Below, piece after piece: positions 1 through 7,123 of a stretch of DNA of 24,546 bases (position 1 is its first letter; every line of letters starts with the position of its first letter). Made by a program: the position numbers and the translations under genes. Below the pieces are notes generated by a model. It did no database searches. It was not told the origin of the DNA and was given only the letters and a program-made list of their open reading frames with translations. Origin of the DNA: an uncultured bacterium (GTDB taxonomy: Bacteria; Hydrogenedentota; Hydrogenedentia; Hydrogenedentales; CAILVY01); the NCBI GenBank assembly GCA_937951485.1, contig CALEDJ010000060.1, forward strand, positions 1-24,546, written 5' to 3'.

Positions 1-136
1 TGTTGCTCCCTCTCCCTCCGGGAGAGGACGTTTACCGCGCCACCTGCGGCATGCTGTTGCTCCCTCTCCCTCCGGGAGAGGACGTTTACCGCGCCACCTG
101 CGGCATGCTGTTGCTCCCTCTCCCTCCGGGAGAGGG
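1..136. repeat. Palindromic tandem array, 3 units of 54 bp (cut by window start)
   Basis: Three near-identical units lie at a 54-bp period. Each contains CCCTCTCCC, a 3-nt TCC loop and GGGAGAGG(A/G), with the palindromes at 8-28, 62-82 and 116-136. The spacers between them share a core GCGCCACCTGCGGC and are almost identical to each other. The same unit appears at 9055-9288 and, more diverged, at 2284-2358 and 24330-24546. The window starts in the middle of a unit, so the array probably continues to the left. The 54-bp period is a multiple of three, so it leaves open frames encoding an 18-residue repeat; I do not regard these as genes. Confidence 0.9.
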
Positions 137-323
137 GTGGGGTGAGGGGGAACAAAAACAGGAGACCCTGGCACACGGGTCAACGATGCCTCAAAAATTC
201 CCACGGAGAGGTTTGCGTACAGGATACCCCCCCCACATCATCTTGATTCAAATTCAACAGGATTTTCGCAGGGTTTTGGGCATGGACTTTCGTCTCCTTA
301 ATAATCTGTTTTGGACAACACTG
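137..323 (+). mobile_element. Conserved end 'A' of a MITE-like repeat element, with terminal inverted repeat
   Basis: This 187-bp stretch follows the array directly and aligns along its whole length with the reverse complement of 8881-9045. Shared blocks include CACACGGGTCAACGATGCCT (one to three mismatches in the other copy), GTACAGGAT, ATTCAACAGGATTTT and AATAATCTGTTTTGGACAAC. It ends with TTTTGGACAACACTG (309-323), the reverse complement of the left terminus of the complete element at 8881. No transposase is present. The sequence just beyond (about 326-361) differs from the flank at 8880, so the element boundary is near 323. Confidence 0.7.
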
Positions 324-621
324 GTTTGAGGGGAATCTTTCTCGCTGCGATCGAAATGACAACGCTGCACTTGAAGCAGGCCGCTTGCCCTCTACCACTT
401 ACAAAGTGGGTCCCGTTCTTTTGCGAATCGCCGCCCAAGGAAGTGGGGGACTCGCCAGGCCGGGTATTATTGTGCGTTCGCACCATGCCGCGCGGTTGCT
501 CCTGTAACCCATCCGTCGAATGCTTGTTTGGCATGCGCCTTTAGGTGATCATTGATTTCCGTCGCCCATTGTTGCAAGATGATGACACGGCGTGATATGC
601 GCCGGTGGAGGAAATCCGTCC
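324..621. other. Intergenic region without a recognisable gene
   Basis: About 300 bases lie between the repeat end and the GspE-like gene. Short frames exist on both strands, but none has a ribosome binding site or resembles a known family. A small hairpin (CCACTT-ACA-AAGTGG) lies near 397-411. A stretch around 326-361 reads like another short dispersed intergenic repeat, but I see only one copy here. The promoter of the downstream gene should be in this region; no convincing -35/-10 pair stood out. Confidence 0.5.
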
Positions 622-1887
622 ATGTCGAAAACCAGAAAACCCGAACATGACCTGGCGCGTGCGATGCCCCTGGCGGCCATCCAGGAGCGTATCATTGAAA
701 GCCTGGAGAATAATGACGATACCGGGGTGGCCGATGCGGTGGACCTGATGATCAGTCAGGGCGCCTATCACACCGCCAGCGACATCCATATTGAGCCATG
801 GTCGGACTGTCTCTCTTTGCGCTATCGTATTGACGGCATCCTGCAACAGATTGCGGTTATATCACAGGAGTACCAGCCGAAAATCACCGCCCGCCTGAAG
901 GTGCTGGCGGACTTGGTGGTTTATCGCAAAGATGTGCCGCAGGATGGACGCATTGACAGCGAGAAAGCCTCCTGCGGCCGCCCGATGCGCATTTCCACCG
1001 TGCCGACCATCCGGGGCGAAAAGATTGTCATCCGGCTGCTGGGAGATTCCCCTGATTTATATCAACTGGACACCCTCGGATTTCAGAAGCATATCACCAG
1101 CGCGCTCAGGGACATCATCACGAGGTCACAAGGCACGCTGTTGTTGACCGGCCCGAGTTCGAGCGGCAAGACCACGACCATTTACGCCCTGCTGCGGGAA
1201 ATGATGAAACTTCAGAGGAATGCCACCAATATTGTCACCATTGAGGACCCCGTCGAGTACACCATAGACAAGGTGGCGCAAATCCAGGTGAATCCCCATG
1301 TGGAATTCACCTTCGCCAACGCCCTCCGATCCATCCTCCGCCAGGACCCGGAAGTCATCATGGTCGGTGAAATTCGCGACGTGGAAACGGCCAAGATGGC
1401 GGTCCAGGCCGGACTGACCGGGCATTTTGTCATCAGCACAATCCACAGCGGCACGGCGGCGGGTGTCTTTACCCGCCTGCTCGACATGGGTATCGAACCG
1501 TTTCTGGTCGCTTCGAGCGTGAGCGGCGTGCTGGCCCAGCGCCTGCTGCGTCTCAATTGCCCCGACTGCGCCAGGCCCTACACGCCCGACCCCATCCTGT
1601 TCCGCCATTTCGGACAGGAAGAGGAGAAGGGGGAGTTCTTTCGCGGCAAAGGCTGCAAGGCATGTCAGGGCATTGGATATCGCGGCCGTGCGAGTGTTGG
1701 CGAGTTGCTCCCGGTCAATCTGGAGATCGCGGAATATGTGTTGCAGCGCCCGACCACCGCGCAGTTGCATCGGCTGGCTGTGAGCAAAGGCATGAAGACG
1801 CTTGCCGATGATGCCATGGAAAAAGCCAGAAAAGGGATCACCACCATTGAAGAACTGGCGCGCGTGCTGCCGCTGTCCAACGCATAG
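622..1887 (+). CDS. GspE/PilB-type secretion or pilus-assembly ATPase
   Basis: A 421-residue hexameric motor ATPase of the type II secretion/type IV pilus family, which powers pseudopilus or pilus assembly at the inner membrane. The sequence shows the N2-like domain (SDIHIEPW, RYRIDG), Walker A GPSSSGKTT at about residues 167-175, an Asp box (TIEDPVEY), Walker B (DPEVIMVGEIRD), a His box (GHFVISTIHSG) and a tetra-cysteine zinc site (CPDC and CKAC). The start is ATG 622, with GGAGG 10 nt upstream; the frame also opens at GTG 592. At 421 residues it lacks the extra N1 domain of long GspE proteins. The His box ends HSG instead of the usual HTN. No other secretin, pilin or platform gene is in the window, so the exact system is unknown. 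An 84-residue gene follows 14 nt downstream. Confidence 0.9.
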   Translation: MSKTRKPEHDLARAMPLAAIQERIIESLENNDDTGVADAVDLMISQGAYHTASDIHIEPWSDCLSLRYRIDGILQQIAVISQEYQPKITARLKVLADLVVYRKDVPQDGRIDSEKASCGRPMRISTVPTIRGEKIVIRLLGDSPDLYQLDTLGFQKHITSALRDIITRSQGTLLLTGPSSSGKTTTIYALLREMMKLQRNATNIVTIEDPVEYTIDKVAQIQVNPHVEFTFANALRSILRQDPEVIMVGEIRDVETAKMAVQAGLTGHFVISTIHSGTAAGVFTRLLDMGIEPFLVASSVSGVLAQRLLRLNCPDCARPYTPDPILFRHFGQEEEKGEFFRGKGCKACQGIGYRGRASVGELLPVNLEIAEYVLQRPTTAQLHRLAVSKGMKTLADDAMEKARKGITTIEELARVLPLSNA

Positions 1888-1901
1888 GAGGGAGACTCGA
1901 C

Positions 1902-2156
1902 ATGGACGATTTTGTCAAGGCGGCGGAGATCGGGAATGAGTTGGAGGCGGGACTTCTGGAATCGCTGCTTGTGGAGGAGAACATCCCGCATATCATGCGT
2001 TCCTACTATGATGCCGTCTATGACGGCGTTTTTCAGGTGCAGAAAGGATGGGGATGTGTGCAGGCGCCCGTGGCGCATCACGGACGCATCCACGAAATGC
2101 TGCGCGAATTGCGCGTCGCCGCCCACGAAGAAGATGCCGACGATGCGTCTTCCTGA
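1902..2156 (+). CDS. Small DUF2007-like protein
   Basis: An 84-residue acidic soluble protein. The pattern AAEIGNELEAGLLESLLVEE followed by NIPHIMR resembles the DUF2007 family ('putative signal transducing protein'), whose members begin with an 'EA..L.S.L...GI' motif and are often fused or adjacent to other genes. The function of that family is not established. The start is ATG 1902. A very strong Shine-Dalgarno sequence, AGGAGGGAG (1886-1894), overlaps the stop codon of the ATPase gene, so the two are almost certainly translated from one mRNA. The C-terminus (HEEDADDASS) is low complexity. The family assignment is from the sequence pattern only. Confidence 0.75.
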   Translation: MDDFVKAAEIGNELEAGLLESLLVEENIPHIMRSYYDAVYDGVFQVQKGWGCVQAPVAHHGRIHEMLRELRVAAHEEDADDASS

Positions 2157-2270
2157 TTCGGTATGCGAATTCTTGCAAAGGATCTGATACGGTTCGCTGT
2201 CTTCCCGCATAGCGCAATGGTGGGTTCCATCGCGATTCGTGCTGTAGAACCCAATCAGGACTTTTCTGTG

Positions 2271-2429
2271 CCCCTCACGCCACCCCTCTCCCGGAGGGAG
2301 AGGGAGCAGCCGCATTCCTCATGTTTCGCAATAAACTCCCTCTCCCGCTGGGAGAGGGGCGGCGTGAGGGTGGCAGATCAACATGATGGATGGCGTGTCA
2401 TAGCGCCAAGAATATTTCTGCCGGCACTG
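2271..2429. mobile_element. Partial, diverged repeat element: 2-unit palindromic array plus end 'B'
   Basis: Two palindromes (2284-2304 and 2338-2358, 54 bp apart) are followed by a copy of the 'B' end found at 9289-9358 and, inverted, at about 24256-24330. Shared blocks are CAACATGATGGATGGC (CAATATGATCGAAGGC at 9308), GCGCCAAGAATATTT and GGCACTGTTCTGCGCTA. The terminal CACTG lies at 2425-2429, only 8 nt before the stop codon of pabBC on the other strand. No 'A' end is recognisable to the left (2157-2270), so the copy looks truncated or rearranged. It may also form the transcript end between the two convergent genes. Confidence 0.65.
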
Positions 2430-2436
2430 TTCTGCG

Positions 2437-4173
2437 CTAGTAATCATGGTCAACCCGGTCGGTCTTCATCCATTGACGCACCGAGTTGATGAGAAAGAGT
2501 TCCCGGGCGCGTGAAATGTCCTCTTTTCTTAATACATCCTCGCGAATTGTCCCCGTTTCCAGCAGATGCGCCCGAAAACATCCCGCAAGCAGGCCGGCGG
2601 ATTGGTGCGGCGTCAACAGCGCGCCATCTATATCCACCACGATATTCGCGACAGTGCTCTCGGTGATTTCCCCTCGCTCATTCCAGAGAATAACGTCATC
2701 GCAATCGGGGCGCGCGACGCGGGCGCGTTCATAGACCTTCCGGTGCGTGGTCTTGTGATATAGAAAAACATCGCTGGAATCCACGGGAAAGGGCGAAAAT
2801 CCCACGCGAAGCCGCCCTGCCGGAACGACCGGCGCACTCTCGATGTGCAGTTCACCCTGGCGGTGCAAGAGCAGCCGGACCTTTCGCGCGCCCGGGCCAA
2901 GACCTCTTGCGTAGTCCAACAGGTGCTGGCGCACCCGCTCGCCATCCATGGCATATCCGAAATACGTGGCGCTTGCCGCCAGGCGCTGGAGATGCGCTTC
3001 CAGGAGAAAATAGTCAGTGTCGTACAACAGACTTTCCAGCAGGGCGAATTCCGGTCGGCGCAGGGTGAGAAATGCGGCCTTGGTTCGACATTCTTCATAT
3101 TCGAGGGTGGCGCTGGAATCCCAGGTGATCCCTCCGCCTACGTGACATTGCGCTTCCCGCTTTTCCGTGTCCACCACGACGGTACGGATGGCAACGTTGA
3201 ACCGGGCGCGACGGCCCGGGCCGCACCACCCGACCGACCCGCAATAGACGCCGCGCGGATACGGTTCCACCTCGTGGATGATGCGCATGGTCTCGATTTT
3301 CGGCGCACCCGTGACGGAGCCGCAGGGAAAGAGCGCACGGAAAATTTCCGGCAATCCGGCCGCCGTGCGGCCCGTGATGGTGGAAGTCATCTGCCAGACG
3401 GTTTCGTACCGCTCGACATCAAAGAGACGCTGGACGGCAACGGAACCGGTTTCGCAGATGCGGCCGAGATCGTTTCTCAGCAGGTCCACAATCATCACGT
3501 TTTCGGCGCGGTCCTTGTCCGAAGCGCGCAGTTCCTCCGCGCGCCCCTGGTCTTCCTCCGGCCAGCGACCGCGCGGGCGCGTCCCCTTCATGGGCCGCGT
3601 TGTGATGATGTCGCCGTCGAGGTCGAAGAAAAGTTCCGGGGAAATGGACAACACCCTGAAACGCCCCGTGTCAATGAAGGCGCAATAATCGGCGCGCTGC
3701 GCCGCGCACAACGTTCGGAACCAGCCCAGCGCATCGCCCTGGAACGGGGCGCACATGGGGAAGGTGAAGTTCACCTGGTAGGTGTCGCCCGCCGCAATAT
3801 GTTCCCGAATCCGGGCAATGGCCGCGTCATATGCCGGTCGGTCCAGGCGGGAATCCCATGGGCCTGCGACGTGTGCCGCTGGCCATGCCGTAGGCGGCGG
3901 GGCTGTCTCAAGGGTGTCGTACAAACCGAACCAGGCCAATGGCAGGTCCGGGTTCGGGTGAACGCGAAATGCAGGGTCAAAGGCCGGGGCTGCCTCATAT
4001 GCGATGAAACCGGCGGCATGACGACCCTTTGCGACCGCGGCTTCCACCGCTTCCAGAATACTTGGTACTTCGCCGACGGTGGACGCAATCAATACCTCGC
4101 GCGGACGCCGAAACACGAGTTCCACATCGCGCCCTGGAAAACGCGCTTCGCCATATTCTGTGGAGATGTTCAT
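2437..4173 (-). CDS. pabB: Aminodeoxychorismate synthase component I fused to aminodeoxychorismate lyase (PabB-PabC)
   Basis: A 578-residue two-domain enzyme for p-aminobenzoate, the folate precursor. Residues 1-370 are a chorismate-binding domain: SISPELFF (176-183), RPMKGTRPRG (193-202, with the Lys of the PabB PIKGT motif at 196), SVTGAPKIETMR (286-297) and GGGITWDSSATLEYEE. Residues about 375-578 are a class IV aminotransferase fold like PabC: YHKTTHRKVYE with the likely PLP lysine at 474, WNERGEITESTVANI (497-511), and GLLAGCFRAHLLE. The start is ATG 4173. The family reaction is chorismate + ammonia -> 4-amino-4-deoxychorismate -> PABA + pyruvate. The glutamine amidotransferase PabA is not in the window. 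The stop codon lies 8 nt from the repeat element at 2271-2429. An anthranilate synthase role is unlikely given the lyase fusion and MKGT motif. Confidence 0.93.
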   Translation of the reverse strand: MNISTEYGEARFPGRDVELVFRRPREVLIASTVGEVPSILEAVEAAVAKGRHAAGFIAYEAAPAFDPAFRVHPNPDLPLAWFGLYDTLETAPPPTAWPAAHVAGPWDSRLDRPAYDAAIARIREHIAAGDTYQVNFTFPMCAPFQGDALGWFRTLCAAQRADYCAFIDTGRFRVLSISPELFFDLDGDIITTRPMKGTRPRGRWPEEDQGRAEELRASDKDRAENVMIVDLLRNDLGRICETGSVAVQRLFDVERYETVWQMTSTITGRTAAGLPEIFRALFPCGSVTGAPKIETMRIIHEVEPYPRGVYCGSVGWCGPGRRARFNVAIRTVVVDTEKREAQCHVGGGITWDSSATLEYEECRTKAAFLTLRRPEFALLESLLYDTDYFLLEAHLQRLAASATYFGYAMDGERVRQHLLDYARGLGPGARKVRLLLHRQGELHIESAPVVPAGRLRVGFSPFPVDSSDVFLYHKTTHRKVYERARVARPDCDDVILWNERGEITESTVANIVVDIDGALLTPHQSAGLLAGCFRAHLLETGTIREDVLRKEDISRARELFLINSVRQWMKTDRVDHDY

Positions 4174-4220
4174 GCCGGGGTACCAGAACCATTGCGCGGG
4201 TGTATCGCCTGCAGACTGAA

Positions 4221-4271
4221 CAGGCTAAAGCCTGTACTCCAGAGATTTGACAGGCTAAAGCCTGTACTCCA
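4221..4271. repeat. Two direct copies of a 21-bp palindromic repeat, 30 bp apart
   Basis: CAGGCTAAAGCCTGTACTCC plus A occurs at 4221-4241 and again at 4251-4271. Each copy contains an inverted pair, CAGGCT and AGCCTG, with a 2-nt loop. The pair sits in the 129-bp gap between the Cys-rich gene and pabBC. Transcribed leftward, it would form two short hairpins in the pabBC leader or in the downstream part of the respiratory transcript. Confidence 0.85.
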
Positions 4272-4302
4272 AAACCTTCCTCCGGAGTGATCCTCCCGAT
4301 GT

Positions 4303-4512
4303 CTATCGGCGGCTGAAGATATTCCATATCCGGATAGGCAAGGTCGGGCTGTATTCGGGGCAATTGTTGTCGGCGTTGATCAGGCGGCAATAGGCCGGCT
4401 CCTGGCTCAGGGTCTGCATAGCGCCGTCGCAACGGCAGAATTGCACCTTCCGCTTCACGCAGCGGAGTTCCTTATTGTCATCAATGGCGTGTCGGCAGAC
4501 TTCACACTGCAT
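4303..4512 (-). CDS. Small cysteine-rich protein, unknown function
   Basis: A 69-residue protein with seven cysteines: CEVC at residues 3-6, C18, CRC at 26-28, C42 and C51. The YCRLINADNNCPEY pattern, including NADNNC, resembles small zinc-ribbon-like or metal-binding proteins, but I do not recognise a named family. The start is ATG 4512: GGAGA lies 7-8 nt upstream, and this start removes overlap with the cytochrome gene, whereas the frame itself stays open to 4551. It begins 13 nt after the stop of the CydA-like gene and is probably the last member of that operon. It has no signal peptide or membrane segment. A role in metal or heme handling for the operon is speculation. Confidence 0.72.
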   Translation of the reverse strand: MQCEVCRHAIDDNKELRCVKRKVQFCRCDGAMQTLSQEPAYCRLINADNNCPEYSPTLPIRIWNIFSRR

Positions 4513-4525
4513 CACGAGGTCTCCT

Positions 4526-5959
4526 TCATGGGATGCTCTGTGCAACGGCATGCGCCGCCGTGTCCCTGTTGAGCATAACGTCCAGGTAATCCTGCAATGC
4601 TCCGATTTCTTCCGGGCGTCCGACGAGCGGAGGCATGTAGGCGCGGTATATCAGGTCTTCGGGATAGTCGCGCAGCGATTTCAGGAAGCCGCCGATGCTC
4701 TCGTGGTCGCGCCCTTTCATGAGTGTACGCATGGCGCGATAGCCGTCCACCGTATGGCAGGACATGCACTGTCCGCGAAACATCAGTTCCCCCCTGGCGA
4801 GATGTGCGGCGCCTGCCGCCTCTCCGCTGCGAGCCGGATTGGCGGCATCCCAGAGACGGCGCTCTTCCGGGCGCGCCCAGATTGTCTTTACAAGATAACC
4901 CTCACGGTTTATCCGGTCCACTTCAAGCGTGCGCACGCCGCTCGAATACATGTGGTGCCCGATGACATAGGGTTTGCGGAGCATCTCGCGTGAGTATTCG
5001 GTGGAGGCGGTGGCCGCCAACGCCAGCAGCAGCAGCGCGACGGCATGGCCGAAACCGAAATCCCCGGGATTCCGCCACGCCAGAAGATACACAATGACCG
5101 CAATGGTGGCCGAGGTCATAATCGTCACCAGCGCCATGCGCGTGACCTGGGTAAAGGTGCCTTGGCCGATGGTGCTGATGCCCAGGCGCAACAGGTCCAA
5201 TTGGGATGCAGGCACATTCCACAGGTACCAAAGGAATCCGACCGGCAGCAGAACAAAGGACGGAATAAGCCACAAAGCGGACCAGCGCATGACTTCCGTC
5301 TTCAGTTCCGGCCGGGCGTAACTGTCAATGCGGCTGGCTGTCACAAACGCCCACAAGCCCGCCAGGGAGAAGCATATCAGCGTGCGCAGCAAGAGGCTCG
5401 GCCACATGGTGGGATTGAAGAAGGCCTGCCAGAACATGGACGCCTCGTTGCCGCTGCCGGCGACGCCCAACCACGACGGCCCCGGCGTCAGCATGAAAGT
5501 CAAAATGCCATTGATGACGAACAGGCTCATCCACGCGGTGGCGGCATAGACCCACCCGATGGCCAGATGCAGGCGGTTGGAGACGCGACCCCATGTGTAG
5601 TAGTACACCGCGGCAGCGGTGATTTCCATGATGAAGAAGGTCCACTCGATGGCCCACGCGAAGACGAAGTTGCGGATCAACGTGCTGGTGGCTTCGGGAT
5701 GCGCCAGACCAATGGCGAACCAGATGCCGACACCCGTCATCGCCCCGAACACGGCAGTGAGAATCAGGAAGAATTTGGAATGCCCTCGGAGCACTTCCAG
5801 CCAGTCTTCGCGACCTTCGCGCAGCGCTTTGCGCTCGGCCAGCGGCAGATAGAAACCCCCGCCGATGGCGAAATGCGAGATGAGCACGTGAATGATCGCG
5901 ATGATGCCGATTACCCATCCCCCGCCGATGATGGGAACCTCCCATGCCGGATAATTCAT
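4526..5959 (-). CDS. CydA-like (bd-superfamily) oxidase subunit fused to cytochrome c
   Basis: A 477-residue protein. About eight transmembrane helices (residues 10-325) are followed by a periplasmic class I cytochrome c domain with CMSCH (398-402) and a likely Met ligand in YMPPLVG (about 442). The membrane part aligns with CydA: IIHVLISHFAIGGG (His24, equivalent to the heme-ligand His19 of E. coli) and AIEW...IME (Glu105, Glu112, like Glu99/Glu107). The stretch where E. coli has His186 reads SLLLRTL, so the b558 ligand seems missing. There is no GRQPW motif and no long quinol loop. The start is ATG 5959, with GGGAGA 7 nt upstream; TTG 5974 is less likely. It lies 27 nt after the cytochrome b gene. 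Cytochrome c-fused bd-family groups are known; I infer electron entry from the Rieske/cytochrome b partner rather than directly from quinol. Confidence 0.87.
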   Translation of the reverse strand: MNYPAWEVPIIGGGWVIGIIAIIHVLISHFAIGGGFYLPLAERKALREGREDWLEVLRGHSKFFLILTAVFGAMTGVGIWFAIGLAHPEATSTLIRNFVFAWAIEWTFFIMEITAAAVYYYTWGRVSNRLHLAIGWVYAATAWMSLFVINGILTFMLTPGPSWLGVAGSGNEASMFWQAFFNPTMWPSLLLRTLICFSLAGLWAFVTASRIDSYARPELKTEVMRWSALWLIPSFVLLPVGFLWYLWNVPASQLDLLRLGISTIGQGTFTQVTRMALVTIMTSATIAVIVYLLAWRNPGDFGFGHAVALLLLALAATASTEYSREMLRKPYVIGHHMYSSGVRTLEVDRINREGYLVKTIWARPEERRLWDAANPARSGEAAGAAHLARGELMFRGQCMSCHTVDGYRAMRTLMKGRDHESIGGFLKSLRDYPEDLIYRAYMPPLVGRPEEIGALQDYLDVMLNRDTAAHAVAQSIP

Positions 5960-5986
5960 GCCATATTCTCCCAAAAGCGCCGGGGC

Positions 5987-7123
5987 TTAATGTCCCGCCG
6001 CGCCGTAAACTTCCCAATAACCCATCACGGTCAGACCGATAAGACCAATCACCGCCAGCAGTCCAAACCACGTGGCGATCCGCGCCCGCCTGGCCAGTTT
6101 GCTGTCGCGGTCATAAAGCGGTATCAGTGCCCAGAGCAGGCCGCCGATGCTGAACATGCCGATGCCCGCAAATTCTCCCGCGGCGCCCGGTAATATTCGC
6201 CCGAAAACCTTGAGCGCCTGGAACTGGCTCATGAAATACCATTCCGGATGAATGCCCACCGGGGCCGCCGCAAGCGGATCCGCCGGCGGCCCCAACTGCC
6301 ACGGATAGACCGATGCCAGCAGCGCCAGCACGTTCAGCGCGATCAGCCACATCGCCAAATCCTTCATGAAGAAATTCGGGAAGAAAGGAATGGTATGCCG
6401 TTCCGATGCCGGCTTCTCCGCTTCGCTCGGCGGCACCGCATTGCCATGAAAGACAACCAGCGCCAGATGCACCGTCAGCACACCGATGAAAACCAGCGGC
6501 AACACCACCACGTGCAGGGCGAAAAAACGCGCAATGGTGATCCCCGTGACTTCCGGACCGCCTTGCACGAGGTTCTCGATAATCGGCGCCATCCCAGGCA
6601 TGGTCTTGGGGATTTCCAAGCCGATCTTCGTGGCGAAATAGGCCAATTCATCCATCGGCAGGAGATAACCGCTGAAGCCGAATACCATGGTCATGCCCAG
6701 CAACGCCAGCCCGGTCCACCAGCCGAACTCGCGGGGGGGGCGGTAGGCTTTCATAAAAAACACTGAAAACATATGAACAAAGACACAAAACACCATAAGG
6801 TTGGCCGACCAAGAATGGGCGGATCGGATGAGCCAGCCAAATTCAATTTCATAGGTGATGATCCGGACGGAATCATAGGCTTCCGGCCCCGGGCGGTAGT
6901 ACAGCAGCAGCAGAATTCCCGAGACCACCTGCACCACGAAGAAAAACAGCGACAGACCGCCCCAGTAGTACCAGAAGGAATAGCGATGTTCCGGGACCAC
7001 CTTTTCCCGGGCCAGCGCGAGGATGGCGTCCAGGCCGATGCGATCGTCCAGCCATGCGTAGAGGTAATCCTTGGGGCGCGTAGATGCCATGTTGTCATGC
7101 GCGGGTAATGATGATGTGCTCAT
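5987..7123 (-). CDS. Cytochrome b (b6-type N-terminal half plus PEWY-containing subunit IV-like half)
   Basis: A 378-residue integral membrane cytochrome b of a bc1/b6f-type complex, which oxidises quinol with the Rieske protein. Heme-ligand pairs are His103/His117 (13 residues between) and His204/His219 (14 between, the spacing typical of cytochrome b6 rather than mitochondrial-type b). The Qo motif PEWY is at 293-296 and SGYLLPMDE at 151-159. Both halves are in one chain. The start chosen is ATG 7123, which has GGAGG 6 nt upstream and overlaps the Rieske gene by 29 nt. The frame extends to 7297, but that would lie wholly inside the Rieske gene, and ATG 7090 has no ribosome binding site. The tight overlap implies translational coupling with the Rieske subunit. 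Confidence 0.92.
   Translation of the reverse strand: MSTSSLPAHDNMASTRPKDYLYAWLDDRIGLDAILALAREKVVPEHRYSFWYYWGGLSLFFFVVQVVSGILLLLYYRPGPEAYDSVRIITYEIEFGWLIRSAHSWSANLMVFCVFVHMFSVFFMKAYRPPREFGWWTGLALLGMTMVFGFSGYLLPMDELAYFATKIGLEIPKTMPGMAPIIENLVQGGPEVTGITIARFFALHVVVLPLVFIGVLTVHLALVVFHGNAVPPSEAEKPASERHTIPFFPNFFMKDLAMWLIALNVLALLASVYPWQLGPPADPLAAAPVGIHPEWYFMSQFQALKVFGRILPGAAGEFAGIGMFSIGGLLWALIPLYDRDSKLARRARIATWFGLLAVIGLIGLTVMGYWEVYGAAGH

Noticed and set aside
3-329. Open frame encoding 18-residue repeats (LPLPPGEDVYRATCGM type), and the similar minus-strand frame at 24317-24538
   Set aside because: The 54-bp period is a multiple of three, so the frames stay open by arithmetic. They lack ribosome binding sites and follow the repeat, not a gene.
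2845-4290. Long plus-strand frame (481 codons) opposite pabBC
   Set aside because: The minus-strand product matches PabB and PabC motifs throughout; the plus-strand translation resembles nothing and reflects GC-rich codon bias.
5045-6193. Plus-strand frame of 382 codons opposite the oxidase and cytochrome b genes
   Set aside because: It crosses two well-supported genes, its composition is dominated by Arg, Gln and His, and it has no start signal: a shadow frame.
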